This document shows positions 42,350 to 52,501 of a DNA stretch of 64,000 nucleotides, one piece after another. The DNA is taken from assembly GCA_910578985.1 (NCBI GenBank), contig CAJTSF010000001.1, positions 189,784 to 253,783 on the forward strand, given 5' to 3'. Each line of letters starts with the position of its first letter. The first letter of the stretch is position 1. This DNA comes from an uncultured Odoribacter sp. (GTDB taxonomy: Bacteria; Bacteroidota; Bacteroidia; Bacteroidales; Marinifilaceae). The notes under the pieces were generated by a model. It was not told the DNA's origin and searched no databases. It saw nothing but the letters and a program-made list of their open reading frames with translations. Both the position numbers and the translations under genes were made by a program.

Positions 42350-44701
42350 ATGATTGAGAATTTAGTGATAGTCGAGTCTCCGGCGAAAGCGAAAACCATA
42401 GAGAAATTTTTGGGAAAAGGGTTCACGGTGAAATCCAGTTTCGGACACATCCGGGACTTGGAGAAGAAGGACTTGGGAATAGATATCGAGCGTGATTTTC
42501 TGCCGAAGTATGAGATTTCGGCGGACAAGAAAGCGGTGGTGAAAGAGCTGAAAGCGCTGGCGAAGGAGGCACGGACAGTGTGGCTGGCTTCCGATGAGGA
42601 CCGCGAGGGGGAAGCCATCGCGTGGCACCTGTTCGAGGTGCTGGGACTGAAGGCGGAGCACACGAAGCGCATCGTGTTCCACGAGATCACGAAGGATGCC
42701 ATCCTGCATGCCATCGAACATCCGAGGGACATCGACCGCCACCTGGTGGACGCGCAGCAGGCACGGCGGGTGCTGGACCGGCTGGTGGGCTTCGAGGTGT
42801 CGCCGGTGTTGTGGAAAAAAGTGAAGCCATCGCTGTCGGCGGGACGCGTGCAGTCGGTGGCGGTGAAACTGATTGTGGAGCGGGAGCGGGAAATCAACGC
42901 GTTCAAGGAGCAGGGCTATTACCGGGTGACGGGGCAGTTCCGGACGCCGGAAGGCGTCAGCCTCCAGGCGGAAGCGCAGGAGCGGTTCGGCACGCGGGAG
43001 GAGACGGAGCGCTATCTGGAGGCGTGCCGCGGGGCGGTGTTCATGGTGAAAAACGTGGAGACGAAACCGACGGTGCGGAAGCCGGCACCGCCTTTCACGA
43101 CTTCGACACTGCAACAGGAGGCGTCGCGAAAACTGGGGTTCTCCGTTTCGCAGACCATGACGGTGGCGCAGAAGTTGTACGAGCACGGATTCATCACCTA
43201 TATGCGTACCGACTCGGTGAACCTGTCGGACCTGGCGATACGTTCCGCGAAAGCGGTGATTTGCTCGACGATGGGCGAGGCTTATTCGCATGCGCGCAAT
43301 TTCGCCACGAAGACCAAGGGGGCGCAGGAGGCGCACGAAGCCATCCGCCCCACCTATATGGACCGTACCTCCATCGAGGGGGACCGCAATGAGCAGCAGC
43401 TGTATGAACTGATATACAAGCGCACGCTGGCATCGCAGATGGCGGACGCGCAACTGGAACGCACGAATATCGCCATCGGGGTATCGACGCATCCCGTGTC
43501 GTTTGTCGCCACGGGCGAGGTGGTGGTGTTCGACGGCTTCCTGCGGATGTACATGGAGTCGCACGACGAGGAGACGGAGGATGAACAGGCCGCCCTGCTG
43601 CCCGCCTTAGGCAAAGGGGAGACGCTGGAGCGTTCCGTCGTCCAGGCGCAGGAGCAGTTCACACAGCATCCGCCGCGGTACACAGAGGCAAGCCTCGTGA
43701 AGAAGATGGAGGCGCTTGGCATCGGACGTCCTTCGACGTATGCGCCGACAATCACGACCATCCAGAACCGGGGATATATCATCCGCGAGTCGCGGGACGG
43801 GGAGGAGAGGAGCGTGGAGACGATGGAACTGAAAGGGGAGGAAGTACGCACAAAGAAAAGCAAAAAGACGTTCGGGGCGGAGAAGAAGAAGCTGTTCCCG
43901 TCGGACATGGGGATGGTGGTGACGGATTTCCTGTCCGCCCATTTCAAGAATATCATGGATTACAATTTCACCGCCCGGGCGGAGGAGGCGCTGGACGACG
44001 TGGCGGAAGGAACGGTGGAATGGCAGAAGATGATCGGGGAGTTCTATACCCCGTTCCACCAGAATGTGGAGGATACGCTGAAAAACTCGGAACGCAACAG
44101 CGGGGAGCGCCTCCTCGGCAGCCATCCGGAAACGGGCGAGCCGGTGAGCGTGCGCATCGGACGGTTCGGCCCCATCGCCCAAATCGGCGAGGGAGAGGGC
44201 GTGCGGTACGCGGGGTTGCGGAAAGGGCAACTGATGGAGACCGTCACGCTGAAGGAGGCGTTGGAGCTGTTCCGGTTCCCGCGCCGGCTGGGAGAGTATG
44301 AGGAGAAAGAGGTGTCGGTGGGCATCGGGCGGTTCGGTCCCTATATCAAGCACAACGGGGTGTTCGTCTCGCTGAAGAAAGGGGTGGACGACCCGGCGAC
44401 GGTGACGCTGGAAACCGCTGTCGAACGTATCCTCGAGAAACGGGAGCAGGAGCAGAACAAGCTGATTCAGGAGTTCGAGGGCGGAATACGCATCCTGAAA
44501 GGACGGTTCGGCCCTTATATTTCCTATAACAAAACCAATTACCGAATTCCGAAGACCCAGAATCCGGAGGAATTGACCTTGGAGAAGTGCCTGGAGCTCA
44601 TCGAACAGGAGGAGGGCAAGAAGGGCAAAAAGAAAGCGCCCGCCAAGAAAGCGGCGGCGAAAAAGACAACCGCCCGGACGAGCAGCAAGAAAAAAGAGTA
44701 A
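42350..44701 (+). CDS. topA: DNA topoisomerase I
   Basis: Type IA enzyme that relaxes negative supercoils. 783 residues. The TOPRIM domain starts at once (NLVIVESPAKAKTIEKFLGK; DEDREGEAIAWHL with acidic residues). The catalytic Tyr lies in GFITYMRTDSV near residue 283. The C-terminal third has no zinc-finger cysteines; instead there are repeats of the pattern GRFGP(I/Y)(A/I)xxG (IGRFGPIAQI, IGRFGPYIKH, LKGRFGPYISYN), the topoisomerase C-terminal repeat. The end is a Lys/Ala-rich tail, probably contacting DNA. Monocistronic with its own promoter. Confidence 0.97.
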   Translation: MIENLVIVESPAKAKTIEKFLGKGFTVKSSFGHIRDLEKKDLGIDIERDFLPKYEISADKKAVVKELKALAKEARTVWLASDEDREGEAIAWHLFEVLGLKAEHTKRIVFHEITKDAILHAIEHPRDIDRHLVDAQQARRVLDRLVGFEVSPVLWKKVKPSLSAGRVQSVAVKLIVEREREINAFKEQGYYRVTGQFRTPEGVSLQAEAQERFGTREETERYLEACRGAVFMVKNVETKPTVRKPAPPFTTSTLQQEASRKLGFSVSQTMTVAQKLYEHGFITYMRTDSVNLSDLAIRSAKAVICSTMGEAYSHARNFATKTKGAQEAHEAIRPTYMDRTSIEGDRNEQQLYELIYKRTLASQMADAQLERTNIAIGVSTHPVSFVATGEVVVFDGFLRMYMESHDEETEDEQAALLPALGKGETLERSVVQAQEQFTQHPPRYTEASLVKKMEALGIGRPSTYAPTITTIQNRGYIIRESRDGEERSVETMELKGEEVRTKKSKKTFGAEKKKLFPSDMGMVVTDFLSAHFKNIMDYNFTARAEEALDDVAEGTVEWQKMIGEFYTPFHQNVEDTLKNSERNSGERLLGSHPETGEPVSVRIGRFGPIAQIGEGEGVRYAGLRKGQLMETVTLKEALELFRFPRRLGEYEEKEVSVGIGRFGPYIKHNGVFVSLKKGVDDPATVTLETAVERILEKREQEQNKLIQEFEGGIRILKGRFGPYISYNKTNYRIPKTQNPEELTLEKCLELIEQEEGKKGKKKAPAKKAAAKKTTARTSSKKKE

Positions 44702-44720
44702 TAAATAAACAAAACAAATG

Positions 44721-44752
44721 TTTGCACGCGAAGGCGTTTTTTATTACCTTCG
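44721..44752 (+). promoter_or_regulatory. Full promoter of the PpiD-like gene
   Basis: TTTG (44721-44724), 20 nt, TACCTTCG (44745-44752; one mismatch to TAnnTTTG). The ATG is 44 nt downstream. Confidence 0.6.
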
Positions 44753-44796
44753 TACCCTTGAAAAGAAAATTGTCAAAAACATCAAACAATTAATAA

Positions 44797-46917
44797 ATGG
44801 CAGCATTACAAACAATCAGGGACCGCGGCGGCTTGCTCATCAGTATCGTCATCGGTCTTGCCCTGGCAGCATTCATCATCGGAGACGCGTTGAGCTCCGG
44901 TTCCAGCGTGTTTAACAGCGAACGCAACCAAGCGGGCGAAATCGCCGGCGAGAGCGTGTCCATCATGGATTACCAGAATATGGTGGGCCAGCAAGAGGAA
45001 TTAATCAAAGCCATGAACGGGCTGAGCGCCTTGAACGAGGAGCAGCAGACGATGCTCCGCAACAATATCTGGCAGCAGCTGGTGATGACGAAACTGATGG
45101 ATGCGGAGTACGAGGAAATCGGGCTGGGAGTGAGCAGCGAGGAGTTGTACGACATCATGCTGGGCGACAATATGAGCCCCTCCATCCGCCAACTTTTCGC
45201 CGACCCGACCACAGGGACGGTGGACAAGGAACGGGCACGCACCATCGTGAGCCAGATTCTGGAGTCGCCGGACCAGGGACAGAAAGCCTATTGGCTGAAC
45301 ATGGAGAAAGAAATCGGAGAGAACCGCAAATTGACCAAATACCACGATCTGGTGGGCAAAGCCCTGTTCATCACCGACGAGCAAGCCACAGAGAATGCGG
45401 CAGGAAACGTTTCGAAAGCGGATATCAGCTATATCGTGAAGAATTACAATACCATCGACGATTCGACGATTTCCATCAGCAACAAGGAGATTGAGACCTA
45501 TTACCAGGAGAATCAGGCGAGGTTTCAGCAGGAGGAGTCGCGGCGCATCGCTTACGTCAATTTCGACATCGACCCTTCCGGAGAAGATTATGCCGAAACG
45601 GAGAAGGCGGTGGCGGAACTGGTGGATGAATTTGCCGCCAGCGACGAGCCGATGGAGTTCGTGAACCTGACTTCCGACCGGAAAGCCGATTTGGCTTACT
45701 ACAAGAAGAGCGAATTGGGGAACGACAGTGTGGCGAACTATCTCTTCGCACACAAGGGGAAAGTGTACGGTCCTTATTTAGAGAACAACGCCTACAAGAT
45801 TTCCCGCGTGGGAAGCGTGAAGATGTTGCCGGACTCGGTACGGGCACGCCATATCCTGATTGCCCCGCAGAACAATAACTATGCCCAAGCCAAAGCCGTG
45901 GCGGACAGCCTGGCGAACCTGCTGAAGAAAGGCGCCAACTTCGAGCAGCTGGCACGCGCGAACTCCACGGACCAGAATTCCGCCGTGAACGGGGGCGACC
46001 TGGGTTGGTTCAACCAGCGGACGATGGTGCAGCCGTTCAGCGATACGGTTTTCTTTGCGAAGAGAAATGAAATCAAGGTGGTGGTGACCCAGTTCGGGGC
46101 GCACGTGGTACAGGTGACACAGCGGGCTAAACCGGTGGAAAAAATCCAGGTGGCTACCATCGAGAAAGAGATTACCCCGTCGAACAAGACGACGAACAAG
46201 ATTTATAACGATGCCCGCCATTTCGCCAGCCAAATCGCCAACGCGGAGGATTTCAACAAGCAAGCCGAAGAGCAGGGGCTGACGAAGCGCATCGCGACGG
46301 TGAACAAAAACGACAAGACCATCGCCGGCATGGATAACGCACGGGATATGATCCGCCAGATTTACCTGGCTGAGGAGCCGGGCTTGGTGAAGACGACGGA
46401 TGAGTCGATTATCTTCACGAACGGCAATAAGTATACCGTCGCCATACTGACCCAAATCGACGAGGAGGGCACGACTCCCATCCGGCAGGTGTCCGCCACC
46501 ATCAAGCGCATCCTGATGCAGCAGAAGAAGGCGGAGTTGCTGAAGAAAGAGCTGGCGGGCCTGATGAGCGGAAGTGAAAGCCTGCTGTCGGTGGCACAGA
46601 AAGCCGGCGTGGATGTGAAAGAGGCTGCCGAGGTTTCGTTCAACTCTTTCCAGATTCCTGGCGCAGGCATCGAGCCGAGAGTCATTGCCGCCGCTTCCGT
46701 AACGGAGCAGGGAAAACTGTCAATGCCCATCGAAGGAAACCAGGGCGTGTACGTGCTGATGGTGAACAGCCGCACGAACGAGGAGGTGACTCCGGAAATG
46801 GTGCAGGAAGCCCGCACGAATATGACGCAAATGAATCTCTACCGCGCGAATTACCAAGCCGTACAGGCGATTATCAAGCACGGAGAGGTGAAAGACCAAC
46901 GGTATAAGTTCTATTAA
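44797..46917 (+). CDS. PpiD/SurA-like periplasmic peptidylprolyl isomerase
   Basis: 706-residue folding factor for exported proteins. One N-terminal membrane anchor (GLLISIVIGLALAAFIIGDA, residues about 10-30) is followed by a SurA_N-like helical domain (residues about 35-250). A parvulin domain follows from about 345 (RARHILIAPQNNN ... GGDLGWFNQRTMVQPF) and a second, degenerate parvulin-like region near the C-terminus. The topology is that of PpiD, which is anchored in the inner membrane facing the periplasm. It stands alone between its promoter and a strong terminator. Confidence 0.9.
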   Translation: MAALQTIRDRGGLLISIVIGLALAAFIIGDALSSGSSVFNSERNQAGEIAGESVSIMDYQNMVGQQEELIKAMNGLSALNEEQQTMLRNNIWQQLVMTKLMDAEYEEIGLGVSSEELYDIMLGDNMSPSIRQLFADPTTGTVDKERARTIVSQILESPDQGQKAYWLNMEKEIGENRKLTKYHDLVGKALFITDEQATENAAGNVSKADISYIVKNYNTIDDSTISISNKEIETYYQENQARFQQEESRRIAYVNFDIDPSGEDYAETEKAVAELVDEFAASDEPMEFVNLTSDRKADLAYYKKSELGNDSVANYLFAHKGKVYGPYLENNAYKISRVGSVKMLPDSVRARHILIAPQNNNYAQAKAVADSLANLLKKGANFEQLARANSTDQNSAVNGGDLGWFNQRTMVQPFSDTVFFAKRNEIKVVVTQFGAHVVQVTQRAKPVEKIQVATIEKEITPSNKTTNKIYNDARHFASQIANAEDFNKQAEEQGLTKRIATVNKNDKTIAGMDNARDMIRQIYLAEEPGLVKTTDESIIFTNGNKYTVAILTQIDEEGTTPIRQVSATIKRILMQQKKAELLKKELAGLMSGSESLLSVAQKAGVDVKEAAEVSFNSFQIPGAGIEPRVIAAASVTEQGKLSMPIEGNQGVYVLMVNSRTNEEVTPEMVQEARTNMTQMNLYRANYQAVQAIIKHGEVKDQRYKFY

Positions 46918-46939
46918 GAGGAACGCCGGAAATAACCGC

Positions 46940-46969
46940 AGGGCAGATGTTCGCATCTGCCCTATTTTT
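46940..46969 (+). terminator. Terminator of the PpiD-like gene
   Basis: AGGGCAGATG (46940-46949), TTCG tetraloop, CATCTGCCCT (46954-46963), then ATTTTTG. The 3' arm overlaps the stop codon of the converging glycosyltransferase gene. Confidence 0.92.
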
Positions 46970-48098
46970 GTGCCTCTTCGTAAATTTCCATGATTTTCCC
47001 GGTCAGGTTGCTCCAGGAGAAATTCTTTTTCAGTTCGCGGGTTTCCGCCACGAATGCCGCCTCACGCGCGCCGTCGTAGAAATCGACAATGGCGTCGGCA
47101 ATGGCTTGGGCGGTGGGGGGTACCACGTAGCCGGAGCGTTTGTCGGCGATGATTTCCGCCAGCCCCCCGACGTCGGTCACGAGCATCGGCTTGTCGAAAT
47201 GATAGCCCACCTGGGTCACTCCGCTCTGGGTGGCGGACTTGTAGGGCTGGACAATCAGGTCGGCAGCGCAGAAGTAACGGTTGATGCAATCGGAAGGGAT
47301 GTAGTCGGTGTGCAGCACCAGGCGGTCGTGCAGGCGATAGCGTTCCATCAATTCCTCGTAGCGTGCCCGGTTGCCGTAGTACTCCCCGGCGACAATCAAC
47401 TTGACGGGCTTCCCGCGCAGGCGGTCGTCCGCCATGGCTTCGAGCAAGAGATCCAATCCTTTATATTCCCGGATGAAACCGAAAAAGAGGAGGTAACGGA
47501 ACTCCGGGGAAAGTCCCAGCGCCTGTAGCGCCTCTTCGCGGGAAAGCAGCGCCCCGTAGTGGTCGTAGACAGGATGGGGGGCGAAACGCCGCACGGGATT
47601 CCGGAGGAAACGTTCCAAGTCGCGGAACACTTCCCGGGACATGGCAATGAAACCGTCCACCCCGCGGACAAAATAGCGGGTGAAGAGCGTGTCGCCGGGA
47701 CGCTTCTCGTGGGGGATGATGTTGTCGGCAATGCAGACCACCCGGGTGTGCCGGTTTTTGCGGGCTGCCCGGCAAACGGTCCCCAAGGCGGGTCCCATGA
47801 AAGGAAGCCAGTAGCGGACGATGAGCAGGTCGGGCGAAAGGCGTTTCAATTCCCGCCCCACACGCCACCAGTTGAAAGGATTCACCGCATTGAGCTTCCT
47901 GAAAATTGCCAAGTCCGCCGGAGCGGGTTCGTCCGTGTATTGGGTTTTCCCGGGGAAAAGGAAAGCGGGATATTGCAAGGTAAACGTATATATCGACACC
48001 TCATGACCCTCTTTCCGCAGTTCTTCCGCCAGCCTTTCATTCAAGGCGGCAATGCCTCCCCGATAAGGATGGGCAGGACCCAAAATGACTATTTTCAT
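46962..48098 (-). CDS. Glycosyltransferase family 4
   Basis: Retaining GT-B glycosyltransferase of 378 residues from the ATG at 48098 (N-terminus MKIVILGPAHPYRGGIAALN, the glycine-rich acceptor-side loop). The C-terminal nucleotide-sugar domain shows FGFIREYKGLDLLLEAM and the family E-x7-E-like region SGVTQVGYHFDKPMLVTDVG. The frame upstream of 48098 crosses the promoter box at 48128-48121. It diverges from the polysaccharide genes to its right. The donor sugar and acceptor cannot be told; a role in surface polysaccharide is inferred from location only. Confidence 0.9.
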   Translation of the reverse strand: MKIVILGPAHPYRGGIAALNERLAEELRKEGHEVSIYTFTLQYPAFLFPGKTQYTDEPAPADLAIFRKLNAVNPFNWWRVGRELKRLSPDLLIVRYWLPFMGPALGTVCRAARKNRHTRVVCIADNIIPHEKRPGDTLFTRYFVRGVDGFIAMSREVFRDLERFLRNPVRRFAPHPVYDHYGALLSREEALQALGLSPEFRYLLFFGFIREYKGLDLLLEAMADDRLRGKPVKLIVAGEYYGNRARYEELMERYRLHDRLVLHTDYIPSDCINRYFCAADLIVQPYKSATQSGVTQVGYHFDKPMLVTDVGGLAEIIADKRSGYVVPPTAQAIADAIVDFYDGAREAAFVAETRELKKNFSWSNLTGKIMEIYEEAQK

Positions 48099-48120
48099 AA
48101 AGCAAACTCTAAAATACAAC

Positions 48121-48147
48121 CAAAAGTAGTAAATTTTATTACCTTTG
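48121..48147. promoter_or_regulatory. Divergent -7 boxes between two glycosyltransferase genes
   Basis: Minus-strand TACTTTTG (48128-48121), 22 nt before the ATG at 48098, and plus-strand TACCTTTG (48140-48147), 27 nt before the ATG at 48175. Both match TAnnTTTG. Confidence 0.6.
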
Positions 48148-48174
48148 GCAAACAAAAACAGCGAGTATGTTGCC

Positions 48175-49089
48175 ATGAGCATTGAAATTTCCATCATCAT
48201 CTGCACCTACAACCGGGAGCAATACATCTACCGGACGCTCGAGCATATCGCAGGGAATCCGTTCCCCGCGGAACGGTTTGAAATCGTGCTGGTGAACAAC
48301 AACAGCACGGACCATACGGAGAGCGAGTGCCAGAGATTCCGGGAGACTTATCCGTCCCTGAACTTCCATTATGTCATGGAAGTCAAGCAAGGATTGTCCC
48401 ATGCCCGCAATCGGGGTATCCGTGAAAGCCGAGGAGAAACGCTGGTGTTCCTGGACGACGACGCTTTTGCGGAGGGAGACTATCTGCAACGACTGTCCTC
48501 CTACTTGCATAGCTACCCGGATGCCGCGGCATTCGGAGGAAAAATCACCCCGCTGTTCGAAAGCGGGCAGACGCCCCCATGGTTAGGGAAATGGAGTTAC
48601 AGCTGGGTGTCCGCGCTTGACAAGGGGACGCAGGTCTGCCTGTTCAAAGGGAAATCGTACCCCATCGGCGCCAACATGGGCATCAAACGGCATGCCGTGC
48701 CCGCGGGGGAGTTCAACATTGCCCTGGGACGCAACAAAAACAACCTGATGGGAGGGGAAGAAAAGGATATATTCAACCGCATCAAGGCAGCCCAGGGGAA
48801 GATATACTATTTCCCCCGGCTCAGGGTCACCCATGTCATTCCCGAGCGCCGCACCACCCGGGAATACATCCGCCAGTTGGCCGAAGGCGTCGGGAAGAGC
48901 GAGCGGCTCCGCACGCAAGGCATCTCACGCTGCGCCTACCTGAAAAGCCTATTGATGGAAGGAGTCAAGTGGGGGGCAACGCTTCTGCTGTGGGTGCGTT
49001 ACGCCATAGGCGGAACGCCGCAAAAAGGAAATATGCTCGTCTATTTCCGCCGGTATGTCAGTAAATATTTATGGTGTTCTAAGCTCTAA
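48175..49089 (+). CDS. Glycosyltransferase family 2
   Basis: Inverting GT-A enzyme of 304 residues. The nucleotide-binding start is ISIIICTYNREQYIYRTLEH, the acidic motif is LVFLDDDAFAEGDYL near residue 90, and a further conserved stretch is NLMGGEEKDIFNRIK near 200 with Glu-Asp as candidate base. The C-terminal part has a hydrophobic segment (LLMEGVKWGATLLLWVRYAI) that could tether it to the membrane. ATG 48175 is chosen; an earlier TTG is inside the promoter. It is followed 3 nt later by the capsule-type glycosyltransferase gene. Confidence 0.9.
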   Translation: MSIEISIIICTYNREQYIYRTLEHIAGNPFPAERFEIVLVNNNSTDHTESECQRFRETYPSLNFHYVMEVKQGLSHARNRGIRESRGETLVFLDDDAFAEGDYLQRLSSYLHSYPDAAAFGGKITPLFESGQTPPWLGKWSYSWVSALDKGTQVCLFKGKSYPIGANMGIKRHAVPAGEFNIALGRNKNNLMGGEEKDIFNRIKAAQGKIYYFPRLRVTHVIPERRTTREYIRQLAEGVGKSERLRTQGISRCAYLKSLLMEGVKWGATLLLWVRYAIGGTPQKGNMLVYFRRYVSKYLWCSKL

Positions 49090-49092
49090 ACT

Positions 49093-50019
49093 ATGCGTTC
49101 ATTCCGTACTTACCAAGAAATCCTGCTTAAAAGAGGGATACGGTACAGCTTCCACGAAGCGTGGAAAAAAATACAACGCTTCCATTTCATCCGGGACAAC
49201 CGGATTCTGGAACTGCAAAACGAATACAGCGCTTACCGTCATCTCCGGAAATATGCCCGGGCGCTAAAACACAATACACTGTTAAACAAAGAATTACCCC
49301 CCCCTATCAATCCCTATCCGGATAAAATATGGGTGGCATGGCTGCAAGGGGAAGAACAGGCTCCGCCATTGGTGAAGAAATGCCTTGCCTCTATCCGGCA
49401 ACATGCCGCAGGCAGGGAGGTCGTCGTCATTACGGACGACAATATGGCGCAATACGTGGATTTCCCGGAATATATTCTCCGGAAGAAAGCCAAAGGCAGA
49501 ATCAGCAACACCCATTTTTCCGACCTGCTGCGCATTTTCCTACTGGCACAATACGGAGGGATTTGGATTGACGCGACCGTCTACCTGACGGCACCTATTC
49601 CCGAGTATATACTGAACGCCCCGCTGTTCTGCTATAAGTCACCGGTCGCTGCCGGAAAAATCAAATCCTCCAGCTGGTTCATCGCCGCAGAGAGACGCAA
49701 TGACATCATCGTGAGTACGAAAACGCTCTTGGAGGAGTATTGGAAACGGAAGAATTACCTGCAACACTACTACCTGTTCCACCTTCTTTTCGCCGTGGCG
49801 ATAGACAGTTCGGCAGAACTCACCCGGCAATGGCAAGCCGTTCCCAATTTCAACAGCGCCAACCCGCACGTCCTGCAATCGGAACTCGGCATGCCTTACT
49901 CTCCCGCCCGCTGGGAACAAATCCGGTCGTTTGCCCCCATGCACAAACTGACTTACAAGCTCAGCCGGGAAGTTTACGAATGCCCGGATACTTTCCTGCA
50001 AATGATACTCAATTCTTGA
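49093..50019 (+). CDS. Capsular polysaccharide synthesis-type glycosyltransferase
   Basis: 308 residues. It resembles the Caps_synth family (GT32-like): IWVAWLQGEEQAPPLVKKCL near residue 78, HFSDLLRIFLLAQYGGIWID near 140-159 with the D-x-D-type WIDATVYL, and a substrate region with PVAAGKIKSSSWF. Family members transfer sugars during capsule or lipooligosaccharide assembly. It is co-transcribed with the preceding GT2 gene. Its last 11 nt overlap the end of the converging yfhO-like gene. Confidence 0.85.
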   Translation: MRSFRTYQEILLKRGIRYSFHEAWKKIQRFHFIRDNRILELQNEYSAYRHLRKYARALKHNTLLNKELPPPINPYPDKIWVAWLQGEEQAPPLVKKCLASIRQHAAGREVVVITDDNMAQYVDFPEYILRKKAKGRISNTHFSDLLRIFLLAQYGGIWIDATVYLTAPIPEYILNAPLFCYKSPVAAGKIKSSSWFIAAERRNDIIVSTKTLLEEYWKRKNYLQHYYLFHLLFAVAIDSSAELTRQWQAVPNFNSANPHVLQSELGMPYSPARWEQIRSFAPMHKLTYKLSREVYECPDTFLQMILNS

Positions 50020-52498
50020 GCGCCCCCTCTTTCGAACGGCGCCGCAAGTGCCATCCCGTCAGAGCCGCCAATGCCAGTATCAGCAAAGCGGAAGCCATCG
50101 TCGCCGTCCATCTGCCTGCCAGGTAAGCGTCCGGATGGAAATAGAACGATATGACATGTTCCCCGGCAGGTACCTCCATGCCCCGCAATATCCAGTCGGC
50201 ACGGAAATGTTCCGCAGGCTTTCCGTCAATCAAGGCTTTCCAGCCATGGGGATAATACACCTCGGAGAAGAGCACGACACCCGGCTCCGCAGAACTGTAG
50301 CGGTATTCCAAGCGGTCGGGCTTGTAGGTTTCCAAACGGATGCGGGCAGCGGTATCGACTTTCCATTCCTTGCGTGAAATCATAGATTCGAAGCGCTTGT
50401 CCACCAATGCCGTCCGGCGCGGGTCGATTCCCTGCAAGCCTTCCATCTCCTCGTCGGCATCCGCCACCAAGCGGACCTCCGGCACAAACCAGGCATTGCC
50501 GAAAGCATGCGGGTTCTTCAAAGGGGGCTGTCCCGGATCCAGAATCAAGTAGCGCAGGTTCAACATATTCAATGCCGGCACTGCACGGAAAGCCTCTTCA
50601 GCATCCGCCGGAGACACGGCTTTCGACAAGCCGCGTTTGAGCACCTCTATTTCCGGCGCCAGTTTCATCTCAATCAAATCCTGGTAACGGCGCAACTTGG
50701 CTGCATTGTATCCGCCGATATTCTTATGGTAATAGGAAGGACTGCTTTCATTGAACGGATTGGACAACAGCAAAACCCGGTAGGATTCATCCTTGTCCTG
50801 CATGATGATGCGGTCCGCCACCGACGGGGCATGCACTTGCCGGGTGAAATTCTTCTTCACGAAATGCGACCGGTTCAGGTAGCGTTTGTCCACTCCCCAC
50901 AAATCCACCAATACCAACGCCAACAGGATGTAAGGCACATAGCGCGAAGGCTTGTCCGAACGGATATACACATACAGGCAAACGCCCCCCAACAGAATGA
51001 ACCAGAAGGAACGGAACGCATCCGCCCTGAAGAGGTCGGCACGGTCTTCCGCCAAGGCGTTCATATACCAGTCCGGCATCCCGTATTGCGCATCCAGAGC
51101 GGAACGGAAATCCATCGGCGTGAACAACGCGAAGAAAAGACAGAGTCCTCCGGTGATTCCCACCGCATAATACAAGGCTTTCAAGGCGCGTTTTCTGTCC
51201 GTTTCTTTCCGGAACAGTTCCACCAGTCCCCAAGCCGCCACCAACGCGAAAACGAGTTGCGGGATGACCAATGCCATGGATACGGTCCTGAACTTATTAT
51301 AGAAAGGCAGATAATGGAATATAAAAGTATTGAAACTGTCAAAGTTGCGCCCCCAGCTCAACAGGAGGAATACGCCCATGCCGCCGACCATCCACCATTT
51401 CAAAGGATGGCGGACAAAGAAAAGGGCGAAGACGAACAGCATGCAGACCAACGCCCCGAAATACACGGGACCGGAGGTGAAAGGCTGGTCGCCCCAATAC
51501 GTGTAAGACTGCAACGGACTGGGCACCTGGTATCCCTGTCGCCGCAATTCGGCTGCGACATGGGAATCCTTGTCCAAATCGCCGCCGGATGCTCCCCCGT
51601 AGAAATCGGGAATCAACAAGGTGAAGGTTTCTCCCACTCCATAGCTCCAGGCAAAGGCGTAATCCTTGTCCAGTCCGCTGGACTTATCCGCTTTCCCGTC
51701 CACCTGATGGGTCAGCTCCGAACGCCCGCGGATACTCTCCTTCGAGAGTTCATAGTTGGCATACAGAGGTCCCAGGTTGCACAGGAATGCCACCAACACC
51801 CCTCCCGCCAGCACTGCCAGGGAAATACCCAAGGTTTTCCATTGCCCGGCACGCACGCGGTGTATGGCGTAGCCCACAAAGACGATGCAACAAAAAAGCG
51901 TCAGGTAGTAGGTGATTTGCGGGTGGTTGCTCTTGAGCTGCAAAGCCAAGAACAAGGCAAAAATGCAGCCTCCGAGCATCCATTTTTGCCTCAGGACCAG
52001 AATAAAACCGCTCAATATCATCGGCATGTATGCCATCGCCCAGGCTTTTGTAATATGTCCCGCCTGCAAAATAATAATGCTGTACGAAGAGAAAGAAAAA
52101 GCCACCGCCCCGAGCATCGCCACGGGAATCGAGGCTCCTAACAGCAACATCAGTACATAAAAAGACAGCAAGGAAAGGAATACCACCCCTACATCCGAAC
52201 CTCCCAGCCACTCAAAAGGACGGACCAGGTAGCCCAAGAGATTCACCGGCCCACCCTGGGTGGTAATCGTATAGGTCGGCATGCCGGAAAACATGGCTCC
52301 CGTCCATGACGAACCGACCCCCTCCTTTTCATAATATTCCCTCACCTCCTGGGACATGGACATGTATTTCTCCACATCCCCCTGGCGCAATTGCATCCCC
52401 TGGAATTTGGGAGAAAAGTAAACCAACGAGATTCCCAAAAAGAACAAAACCGCCAGCAAATGCGGACGTACCTGTCTCCAAATCAAGCTATTCATCAT
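50009..52498 (-). CDS. yfhO: YfhO-like multi-spanning membrane glycosyltransferase
   Basis: 829 residues with a dozen or more membrane segments in the first two thirds, and a large extracytoplasmic domain near residues 520-790 (starts RSHFVKKNFTRQVHAP; contains PGVVLFSEVYYPHGWKALID) before a last hydrophobic segment. The family is GT-C type. In Bacillus and Listeria, YfhO/GtcA-type systems glycosylate teichoic acid from a lipid-linked sugar. Here it is 3 nt downstream of the CDP-ribitol synthase-like gene, in an operon with a polyol-phosphate transferase, which makes the same kind of role plausible. That role is inference. Confidence 0.85.
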   Translation of the reverse strand: MMNSLIWRQVRPHLLAVLFFLGISLVYFSPKFQGMQLRQGDVEKYMSMSQEVREYYEKEGVGSSWTGAMFSGMPTYTITTQGGPVNLLGYLVRPFEWLGGSDVGVVFLSLLSFYVLMLLLGASIPVAMLGAVAFSFSSYSIIILQAGHITKAWAMAYMPMILSGFILVLRQKWMLGGCIFALFLALQLKSNHPQITYYLTLFCCIVFVGYAIHRVRAGQWKTLGISLAVLAGGVLVAFLCNLGPLYANYELSKESIRGRSELTHQVDGKADKSSGLDKDYAFAWSYGVGETFTLLIPDFYGGASGGDLDKDSHVAAELRRQGYQVPSPLQSYTYWGDQPFTSGPVYFGALVCMLFVFALFFVRHPLKWWMVGGMGVFLLLSWGRNFDSFNTFIFHYLPFYNKFRTVSMALVIPQLVFALVAAWGLVELFRKETDRKRALKALYYAVGITGGLCLFFALFTPMDFRSALDAQYGMPDWYMNALAEDRADLFRADAFRSFWFILLGGVCLYVYIRSDKPSRYVPYILLALVLVDLWGVDKRYLNRSHFVKKNFTRQVHAPSVADRIIMQDKDESYRVLLLSNPFNESSPSYYHKNIGGYNAAKLRRYQDLIEMKLAPEIEVLKRGLSKAVSPADAEEAFRAVPALNMLNLRYLILDPGQPPLKNPHAFGNAWFVPEVRLVADADEEMEGLQGIDPRRTALVDKRFESMISRKEWKVDTAARIRLETYKPDRLEYRYSSAEPGVVLFSEVYYPHGWKALIDGKPAEHFRADWILRGMEVPAGEHVISFYFHPDAYLAGRWTATMASALLILALAALTGWHLRRRSKEGALKN

Positions 52499-52501
52499 AT
52501 T